A stretch of 64,000 nucleotides of DNA, from contig NC_133115.1 of assembly GCF_022965805.1 (NCBI RefSeq), positions 30,681,321-30,745,320 on the forward strand, read 5' to 3'. The stretch is from Primulina eburnea. Its lineage: Eukaryota > Streptophyta > Magnoliopsida > Lamiales > Gesneriaceae. The first letter of the stretch is position 1; each line of letters opens with the position of its first letter. The notes beneath the pieces were generated by a model, which saw nothing but the letters and a program-made list of their open reading frames with translations, ran no database searches and had not been told where the DNA came from. Shown piece after piece: positions 55,263 through 64,000 of this stretch. Both the position numbers and the translations under genes were made by a program.

Positions 55263-57950
55263 GCTAGTGACGAGGAATTCAGCAAACGGAGGCTTTCAAG
55301 CCAGAGTGCGCTATCAAAAACTTTAGAGACGATAGATAATAAGAATAAGGGAAAGTAGTAGGAGCCGGGTAATGTTACGGCGAGGCCTCACTAGGCTGGG
55401 TAGTTAGGTCCTCTCAAAGATTCATGAATGCTCGGGTCGATTAGCTGCAGGAAAGGAAGCCCCTGTCCTCGTATGACTCACAGGATTGACTCGTATGATA
55501 GATAAAGATTCGTTGGACCTGTGTCGCAAGAGACCTACTCAAAATTCGAATACCAGACGGATGGGGCTTTTATATATTATTAAAATAAAATCAGATAGCG
55601 ATATTCTCTTTGCTTACCCGGTTCTCCTCCTCTTCCTCCACCGCCGCCACCGTTGCCACCGCCCTGCCACCCATTTCCCTACCAATAGTAAAGGTACTAT
55701 GTGTGCTTTTTGTCTTCTTTAGTGGAGCGATGGATAAAGTATTGGTTTTTACCTTTGGACTGAATTATGTAAAGGTGTTAATCTTAATTTTGACAAGATT
55801 GCCATGACCTCCTAAGACCCAATTATGCTAAACGTTCGATCCGTCGTTGTTTCTATCCAAAAAAAGAAAGAAAGGAACGGGTGTTGTTTCGCGACTTCCT
55901 ATTTATGAATTCTATTGGAGCTGTTTGAGTGTCGTTTGGTTAATGCTCGGGTATTTGTTTATGGTTTAAATGAGTTCTTCCTATTACCATAATGCAAATT
56001 TATTTTTCCTTATGCTTGTTTTTAAGATTTACATGGTTCACAATATAGGTTCATGTCTATTTAAATTTTAATCTTAAACTTGTCTGTGCTGTATCGACTG
56101 GTTTCATAATTATTTACTAAATTACTTGCTAGTCTTGTGAGTTGATAATTATTATGACGAGATTTTCGCTATATAGGAAACGATCCTGCCCTGAGGAATC
56201 AGATTTAATAACTAGTGTTCTTGTATGATTTTTAATAAAACGTACCTCTTGTTTTTAATGAATAAGTAAGCAAAATCTCGTGCTCAAGCTTTGTTTTTTC
56301 CGCTTAAATTTAGGTTAATCTGTTACTTTTCGTGTATAGCTTGTTATTATTCTGAGACAGTCAAATTTTTTTGCTGGGGCTCGCATATGCTTTCCCACTT
56401 TTTAAATTGAAGAAGAGTTCTTTCAAAATATACTAGAAAAGTTCTGATGCTGGTTTTTATACCTGTTACGATGATGCGATCATGGAATTACAGATTGATT
56501 ACATATATTTTTGTTATTTTTTAAATATATTTAGGCATTATTGGTCTGTTAGATGGCTAATAGTGCCTATAATCCATCTACCCTTTTTCTTCTCTGTATT
56601 TTTTGTTGTTGTCTAAATTTATGGAGTCGACACTTACTTGAAGAGTGTATTCGATCATTTAGGATCTCAGTTTCTTAATGTTTTGATTTTTGAACATGAT
56701 ATCAGAATTCTATGAGTCGTTAGACATTTTTCCATTTGAAATTTGTAGCAGTTAATAGCATTTTGCTCAAGTTTCCTGGCCTCAAATTGATTGTCAAAAC
56801 CTCGGTGGTCATGAGTTCAAATTCCACCAGTTGCGTGAGATGTTTAGTTATTAGGCTAGGTTTAGGTAAATCATCCATCCACTGCATAAAAAAAATTAAT
56901 TAATTTTGAACTCAGGATGAATAGGTCAAGTAATTTCTCACGCACCTGTTCAATCGCATGTGGAACACCTTAAATCTTGTCAAGTATTTTGGACATGGAA
57001 GTTGATACGTGGAACCCTTTTGAAACTCAAACCTGTCCCAAACCTAATTCATCTACATCCATTCATCTCTCGCAACTCTTCTCGTTCGCAAGCACGGATC
57101 CATACATAATATTGTAAAAAAGTTCCAAGGTTTTCTGGGTTGCGTGCCGTGTCCGGAATCGGATCTGAATTCGGTGGTACATGTTCGGATTAAATTTGTG
57201 TTTGTGCATGCATGAATTTTTCTGGCGACTTTTTTTCGATTATATATGAAATTTATTATGTTTTTCTGTTACGATTATTGCATTGGGTTTGAATGATGAG
57301 ACTGATTTTTGGATAATTTCGGTAATCGGGGGAAGTTTTATACTCAACTTGAGGATTAATTGATGTGTTTTTGAAAAGAATTGAGGGAAAGATTCCCATG
57401 GCTTGTATTTGGCCGTGTCTATTTGATCAATCGTCCTACCGAATGGAAAATGGGCTGAAATGTCGAACATTACAATTGGGATTCTGGTGCAAGTTCTAGG
57501 TTTAGTATCAGAAGTTTAAAGATACCGTTAGTACTCTAACCTTGTCGTGCTGCTTGGATTATCCAACACCCTAGATAATCTATTTGTTATAGGATTCTTG
57601 TTTAAAAATTCAAGAGATATATCAATGCCCGAATATTACCTGAATCTGAAAAACTTTGTAGAGGATCGATTTATTTGCCTGAGTTTGATGCAAAGAATTT
57701 GTTTAGTTCAGAGTGTTGGTTATCTTAAGGGAGAAGTAATTAAACTCTTTAGTTCTCCAAGAGGGTCAAGAATTGAAATTGTGGACAAATGTCCATGCAT
57801 CATCTAGATCTGATTCTTTATGGTTAAGGGTTGAAGGACATGGTTCCGTGCTTTTCTATGTTAGAAGGCTTTATCTCTTTCAACTCTACAAGAATATAAT
57901 TATATTTTGACAAAAGTTACAACATCAGCAGTAGTCTGAATATTGAACCG
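55263..57950 (+). other. Long upstream region of RPC11
   Basis: No protein-coding gene is supported. A C-rich leader-like stretch at about 55620-55695 (CTCCTCCTCTTCCTCCACCG) is followed by AAAG|GTACT, so it could be a first non-coding exon of RPC11 with a long 5'-leader intron that ends just before 57951. This is inference only. A weak SINE-like unit lies at 56795-56900. Confidence 0.35.
56795..56900 (+). repeat. Possible tRNA-derived SINE
   Basis: Contains CTCGGTGGTCATGAGTTCAAATTCC, resembling a Pol III A-box remnant and an imperfect B box (GTTCAAATTCC), and ends in an A-rich tail (GCATAAAAAAAATT). It is short and non-coding, with no clear target duplication. Only one copy is in the window. 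Confidence 0.35.
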
Positions 57951-58605
57951 ATGGAGTTCTGCCCAACATGTGCGAATATGCTGCTTTATGAGTTGCCTCA
58001 CATGGAACGGCCAGCCAGATTCTTCTGCCCAACATGTCCTTATATATGTCAAATAGAGAACAAGGTAATTTGCTTGGCCATCTGTAATGTACTTTCCTGT
58101 TCTTTTCTTTTGTATTAATGGGTACATGCGCGGATTTCTGTTTAACAGGTTAAGATAAAGAGACACCTTCGCTTGGCTAAGAGGCCAATCGATCCCATTT
58201 TCTCCAAAGACGATAACAAGAGTTTCAACACCACCTCAGGTCTCTATTCCTTTCGGTTTTGCTATCTCTATGTTTTTTGTGTGTGATTTTCCATCTAGGA
58301 CATTAACCACCTTCCTAGATCAGGGCCTTGCGCTTTATAGGGTAAAAATGCAACACATTCGATGAAAATGCAACACATTCGACTTCTGCTGCTATTTTAT
58401 TTTAATTTTTGACGCATTTCTGCTGCTACTTTGATTGATCTTGTGAATGATTTTGTTTACATTTGTTCATTGTGCAGCGGTTGCCTGCCCAGAATGCAAT
58501 CACAAGGAAGCTTATTTCACCCAAGTGCAAACCAGGTCAGCTGATGAACCAATGACCTTATTTTACAACTGCAAGAAATGCAATCACACTTGGAGGGAAG
58601 ACTAG
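57951..58605 (+). CDS. NRPC11: RNA polymerase III subunit RPC11/RPC10 (3 exons)
   Basis: Exons 57951-58064, 58149-58239 and 58478-58605 join to 333 nt, or 110 residues. The N-terminal zinc ribbon has Cys 4, 7, 26 and 29 (MEFCPTC, FFCPTC). The C-terminal TFIIS-like zinc ribbon has Cys 72, 75, 100 and 103, with the hairpin RSADE at 88-92 carrying the acidic pair needed for transcript cleavage in this family. It ends CNHTWRED, as expected. The protein is the Pol III subunit responsible for RNA cleavage and for termination and reinitiation. Splice sites are GT-AG (GGTAATT...ACAG; GGTCTCT...GCAG). The gene appears intact, and its length equals the family norm. Confidence 0.95.
58345..58382 (+). 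repeat. Short tandem repeat in RPC11 intron 2
   Basis: The word AAATGCAACACATTCGA(T/C) is present twice in succession. Confidence 0.8.
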
Positions 58606-59981
58606 ACTAGTGCTTTCATTTTCACATTGCATCAGCTGTCATATTCAATATTAGGGGGACTTCAATGGGTATTACTCTCCAAAAGTTCGATTTTATGTTT
58701 GGTCTTGTTCGGGAAAACAAAGTTAACACATTATTTGATCATCTTATTATAAATTTGTTTTTAGGATGAGATAAAAAAAATTGTTTTGTTTTGTTTTTGG
58801 TAATGAAATGGAAGGTCGAATCTTAATTTTCAGATCAGTCTTTTTGGGGAAAAAAAAGGTAATATATTCAATGAAAAATGCAGTACATATTAATGAGAAC
58901 AAATGAATTTGTCCGGGTTTTTTAAAACTAATTATTGATGATGCCTATATTTTAACTCAATCAAATATGTATGGAATGAATAATTTTTTTGTGCTATGTT
59001 AGTACCAAAATCTATCTCCCAAATACACAATAAATTATTAATTGTCCATCGCAAATGAAGAACATATGTGTCCTAGTAAATATTTGTATTTTTTGACAGT
59101 TTTTTCATTGTTTTTTACATTGAAAAATGCTAACATGGTATCGAAAAATTCTAACGTGACATTGTATAAATCAGTAGTTTTCTTTTGTCATGTCAGCAAT
59201 TAAACCAAAATAATTAAAAATTAAAAAAATTGAAAATTTAGTGGATTAAAACATATAATCGGACAAGTGAGTGGACAAAAAAAATTATTTCTTTATATTG
59301 ATGTAAGAGAGTTTTTGCAATATCTAAAAAATAATTTTTTTTTTAGCCAAAAATGAAGACTTACTGGAAAAAATTCGCTTTTTTTAAAAAAAAATTTATT
59401 TTTCACTGAAAATGAAGAATTACAAATACCTAGTCAAATTAAATATTACATAGTTTAGATAGATCATAAATAGCTTAGGAATGGCTGAATCTGTTATTTC
59501 TGGCTTTATATTATCTTGGTTCTTTTTAATTTTATAATATGGTTATGTATGTCTATTCCTGATTGGATGGGCCCGAGAAGCTGAATAAATGGACTATATG
59601 GAACTTGAATTTTAGGAAAAAAATATATGTAAAGATTCAAATACTTTTATATTTTGATAATCTCCTGGTGGATATGTTTTTGAGCGAATTTAGTGTGGTT
59701 GATACGAGGATTATTCAACACTCATCGTATATAATGGTATATAATTAATCATACCAAACAAAAGATGTAATATTGAATGAAGTGAAATCATGCTAAAAGC
59801 ATTCAACAAAGTTGGTGCCTTTGCTTATCTTGCAGCTTTTATTTGCTGTTCTTTTCATTATACAAGTCTTCCATGTTGCTTTGGTTTAGAAACTTGCTCA
59901 TGGATTTGTTCAAATTTTGTAATCTGGTAATCAAAACGCTGATTTAGTTTAGTGTACGTTGTATAAGTTAGCTCGTAAAAC
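58606..59981. other. Intergenic between RPC11 and LTR-like sequence
   Basis: AT-rich sequence, first the RPC11 3' UTR. No gene, RNA or defined repeat is seen. Confidence 0.35.
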
Positions 59982-61870
59982 TGTTAGACTAGATGTCATG
60001 TAAGCCAACGATTGACTAAGAAATTTATTGACTCAGTTGTGATAAATTATCTTTATTTAATATAATTTATATTTATTTTAATATAATTTATATTTCATAG
60101 TTTCGTTTTACTTTATATGTATACACATGCAATCAACATGGTTAAAGACTTTGATTATACTTAATACAAATAAATCGTATTTCGATCTTTAAACTCATTT
60201 GTAAGCACTGTATATTTTAAATTCGTTGTTGGTCGATTCGGCCACCTGAAAACAAGGATAAAGACAGCTTGAGCCTGAGACTAACATCTGTGATATGTTG
60301 TGTATCGTGTTTTATGGTAAGGGCATGTAGATGTCCAATAATGCAGATAGATAATCATATATGATTGTATCCTCTCTCAGACTTTCCAAGTGGTTATCGT
60401 TCATCGAGAGGAAAAATATTTGGTTATGATTGTACATAATTAGTCCTTATGATCCGAGACAACTCCAAGACTCTACATACTAGGATTGTGCTCTGACTCG
60501 TTTATCGACTCCACGAGAGTCACGAGGGTGGCGAGGTTGGGTGCAATTGCGACATGTGTAGGAGCTGGTGCATTGTAGTCGGGAATTCACCGCTCGGTGA
60601 TCTATGGATATCCTATGCGATCTAACGAAATAGTAGTGCATGAAATCTCTGGCAGAGTATAGAATGTACATTAGGGACAAGAGTTCTCTAACTGTGCATG
60701 GAATGACACAATGAATATTTCATGAATGTATCGCATAGCTGTCGAATCTAATATACAACCCTCGACAAACCAATGGTTGCAGATTCGACTGCGATATATA
60801 AGATGAAGTGACCATACTGTACTTAGTCATAACCGATTGGTTCTTGCAGGCACTATCAGTGATACTTATAGAATTATGAGGCAATGCTACTATACGTTCT
60901 TACCATGATTAAATGGGTTTAATTAGAAATGATTTCTGACTTCTTGTGATCAAATGTTGGTATATAGAATTAGACAAATTAGTGTAAACCCGAATAAAGT
61001 AAAATTTCCTGAATCACAAAGAATTGTGAACTCACGGCTAGCTGAATCATTGAAAACATTTAGGGTAACACAAGCATTGAATATTTTGTTCCCGCTGAGA
61101 CATTAAATTCAAATATTTGAATTTATTAAAATTATGATATAGTAAATTCAAGGAATTGAATTTATGATAATTAAAATTTGGAGAGAATAAATGCAAAGAG
61201 TTAAATTTATGAAAAATTGAGAGTTTAAAATATTAAAATCAAAGGTTGAGTTTATAAGATAATAAATTAAATATAATGAGAACATGTATAATGAGTTTGT
61301 AGGAGTACACGTCCAACATGCTAATTAATTAAAGTTCTTAATGGACTTTGAAATATTGATTAATTAAACTAATTGGACTAGTCAAATTAATTAATAACCC
61401 TAGTAGTATTTTATTTAATCATTTAGTCCTAAACCTATAATTAAAGGTTAATGACTCAATTTTAAAAGGGAACAAATTAAACCCTAGCCTCTCAATATTT
61501 TCGGCCACTTTAAAGAAAATTTAAGGTTTGAGCCATCAACTTATTTTTGATATCAACTTTAAATTTTCTAGTGCAATTTAGAGGTGGAACAAATAGTCCA
61601 GTCGAAGAGTTGATTGGAGACAGAAGAAAAGATTCAAGAATATCGTTAGTAGGAAATACTACAATAACTATCACCGTCAATATCGGGATAGTTGGTGCCA
61701 AGTTATTTATTTATTCAAGGTATATTTATAAACGCCTTATGAATGTTTATTTTATTCAAACTATACGAGTATCCAAAACGTCATTTGAATATCAAATAAA
61801 ATTTTTAAAACTTCCTCTATATATTGGATACGAGAAAAACGATTTTTCAACAAAAACACACAAAAATATC
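59982..61870. mobile_element. Probable LTR-retrotransposon fragment
   Basis: Begins TGTTAGACTAGATGTC with TG ends like a copia LTR. It continues through non-coding sequence with features common in plant LTRs (GACAAGAGTTCTCTAACTG, CTAGCCTCTCAATATTTTCGG). No coding region, partner LTR or target duplication is present. Identification rests on recollection of similar repeats and on the lack of any gene. The right border is arbitrary. Confidence 0.35.
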
Positions 61871-61958
61871 ACAGAATACTTCAGTTATGTTAGATAACCA
61901 TACCATTCTGAAGGGAATTTATTGTAATATAATCATCATATTTTATTCCACTATCTTG

Positions 61959-63809
61959 TTAAAACTTTTGGGTTCTGGAGTTGCATTGATTTTTCATGAT
62001 TTCATCGCTTTCAACTTTGAACTCCGCCTTGTTGGCCAGTGAATTTACTGCCTCGGCAATCTTTTCCGTTCTTGCTGCAATCTCCATGAGTAAGGATGAT
62101 ACCGTGACTAATGGTACAATTTGTACAAGGGCAGGACTTGCAATCGTATCTCCTGCGCCATTATCAGACTCTTCGAGTTTCGGTACAGTTAATGATGCAG
62201 TCGATTGTTCAGAGAAAGATTTCAAGGCATTTTGAAGTTCTTCAACGGCGTTGTTCATTTCTTGAACTATTAGAGAGATCTTTGTTGATTTTTTCATTGT
62301 ATTGATAACCGTGGATAGTTCTTTTATTACTAATGCGGAACTAGAGCTTAATCTTAAGCAGAACTTGCTGAAATGAGCTTTGAGGACATCCGGAGCCTGA
62401 AAATTTCGGAAAAAAGCATGGATGCTTAGTTATAATTGGTGAAAGATAATGTAACAGAACCTGCAGGATCCATTTATGGTACCTTGGCATCTGAATTGAT
62501 GCTACCATTAAGGGCTTCAATGCAGTAAGCACAGCTTCTCAGTGAAGCTCCAACCTTGAGGTACTCTTTCCATGGATGTCCAAAACTGAAGCCTCCATGC
62601 GCAGGCTCCCATCTGGCAAAATTAGCCTGAGAAAAGCAGTAACATGGTTCAGCAAAATGCATGGGCATTAACTTTAAATGTGCATTATCATGCAGGTTCT
62701 CAGGAAACAGAAAATAAGGAGACACACCAAGGATTCTTCGGTAGCCTTAGAACCAAGCACGCATTTGGAGCCTAGCAAAATCTTTTGGGAGCTTCGTTCT
62801 TGGTATTATCAGCATTCACATCGTTGCCAAAATAGTCCACTAGACATCCTGTGTTTTTTAATGGAAGAAATCAGTCCATCAATTAACTCTCCCTACATGT
62901 AATATGATTTTCATGTTCTGGTCGTGAATATTGTTGTTTTGTTTTACCATCCAAGGAATCAGCAAGCTTCTCCATGTTGTTTCTGATAAGGTTGTGAAGC
63001 TCACTTCCGGCCCACACGGGGAAGAAAAGCATGGTTGTGATGATGCAGATGGAGGTCCCTATCATAATGGTGGATAATCTGTGGTGAGCCAGCTCGAACA
63101 GTTTCTCCACACGATAGCCTGAAACCGAGACTAGGCTAAAGGTGAGGATAAAGATCATGGCCCCATAGTCGAAACGTGCTTTGACCGACGGAATGAATCT
63201 AGAGAAAGTTGCTGCAGCAGCTGCAAGAAAAATGTGCATCCATGGTAATTAATTCCTCATAACAAATTTATTTCGATATGCATGTCTGTAAAAGATGTAC
63301 CTAAGAGGAAAACTGAGAGTTGGAGGATTATGGGTTCAAATCTATGTCCCGACTGACTAGCTATCCAATGAACGCCAACTCCTAGTGCTCCTGCCAAGCA
63401 AGTTCCAATTGCTCTATTCACACATTTGCATAATGTTGCACCTGCATTAATACATACTAATGTGATCACTCATGAATATTACAACAAATAAACAATATCC
63501 TTTCGATTTTTACGACTACGTACCGACGTTGTATTCGAACACAACCACCACAGTCATAACAGCCCACATGGCATTTCCTCCAACTCCACGATACAATGGC
63601 CTCATGTAGTAAAAAACTGACACCAAACAAAGAGCCAGCCCTACTTTAATGCAATGAATGAACTTCTTAGGGTCGTTCAATCCTATGTTCCAAGCCTTTA
63701 GAATGAATCCCCATAAGTTGAACAAAAATCCCATAAAAAATCCTTGTAATGCTCCACAAACTCTGGTTCGTGGCACGCGTTCGGGTACTAGAACCTTCGA
63801 TTGATCCAT
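61959..63809 (-). CDS. ALMT: Aluminium-activated malate transporter (ALMT), 6 exons, one frame break
   Basis: Exons on the minus strand: 63524-63809, 63301-63441, 62948-63220, 62728-62848, 62483-62626, 61959-62396. All have GT-AG borders and add up to 1,403 nt, one short of a full frame of about 467 residues. The first three exons encode the membrane part (KKFIHCIKVGLALCLVSVFYY, GNAMWAVMTVVVVFEYNVG, CKCVNRAIGTCLAG, VKARFDYGAMIFILTFSLVSVSGYR, FFPVWAGSELHNL). Exon 5 has the ALMT signature FARWEPAHGGFSFGHPWKEY and exon 6 the long cytosolic helical tail. Exon 4 starts in frame (DGCLVDYFGND) but its second half (GSKCVLGSKATEESL) is in another frame; the break falls in the A/T runs at 62777-62787. 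The start MDQSKVLV is the first ATG in frame; an upstream exon outside the window is possible because the frame stays open to an acceptor-like site at about 63885. ALMTs are plasma-membrane or tonoplast anion channels. Confidence 0.88.
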
Positions 63810-64000
63810 CCTGCATGTTAATTCTCCATTCCAATCCTCCGCTTGCCGCACTTTCTTTGACCATCTTTCTGGAATTCGCAAAGCTATGAAGGAGAAAAGA
63901 CGTGTTATTTGGTTGAGTGAATGGTTCGAGTTAGCCTATGACAAGAACTGCTCGATGTTCTTCTCCTGCCTCTCTTTTGCAGGCTAGCTAGTTTGATTGC

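Noticed and set aside
61547..61897. 116-codon plus-strand ORF
   Set aside because: Within probable LTR sequence; no family resemblance.

Overview
The window is nuclear DNA from a flowering plant. Its genes have many short exons with GT-AG introns, the intergenic DNA is AT-rich, and miniature transposons and LTR retrotransposons are dense. Plant-only families are present: ALMT, GUX-type GT8, KIC-like EF-hand and the plant MIRO2 type. The abundance of short palindromic repeats with a GTGAGACGGTCTCAC core suggests an asterid, perhaps Lamiales; that placement is from memory and is not proven by the sequence.

Layout. 0-9 kb is repeats: two hAT-like miniature elements (229-772, 1365-1974), a long gypsy-type solo LTR (2058-6270) interrupted by a copia-type solo LTR (4634-5882), CACTA-like ends (6627-6750) and three GAGACGG palindromes. 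9.3-21 kb is a complete 14-exon MIRO2-like mitochondrial Rho GTPase (+). 22-23.9 kb is a two-exon GUX-like GT8 glucuronosyltransferase (+). 25.2-28.4 kb is COG4 (-). 32.0-39.4 kb is a young LTR element on the minus strand with gag and protease but no reverse transcriptase, RNase H or integrase. 40.4-41.8 kb is a BCS1-like AAA-ATPase with two frame breaks (+). 44-46.3 kb holds hAT-like and CACTA-like non-autonomous elements. 47.1-47.45 kb is a KIC-like EF-hand gene with at least four frame breaks (-). 48-54.5 kb is mostly mobile DNA: a perfect hAT MITE, a TRIM/LARD-like LTR element with a purine-rich interior, and a 2.1-kb CACTA-like element. 57.95-58.6 kb is the RNA polymerase III subunit RPC11 (+). 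60-61.9 kb is probably LTR-derived. 61.96-63.8 kb is an ALMT anion channel gene (-) with one frame break.

The genes are unrelated housekeeping or physiological genes: mitochondrial dynamics, xylan decoration, Golgi tethering, Pol III transcription, calcium signalling and anion transport. There is no operon-like or cluster logic. No new defence or biosynthetic system was found. The most unusual items are the recently moved gag-pro-only element with its hairpin-rich tail, the CCGTCGC palindrome arrays of the CACTA-like elements, and the concentration of single-base frame breaks in three otherwise well-preserved genes, which may be an assembly artefact. No tRNA, rRNA or CRISPR was found.
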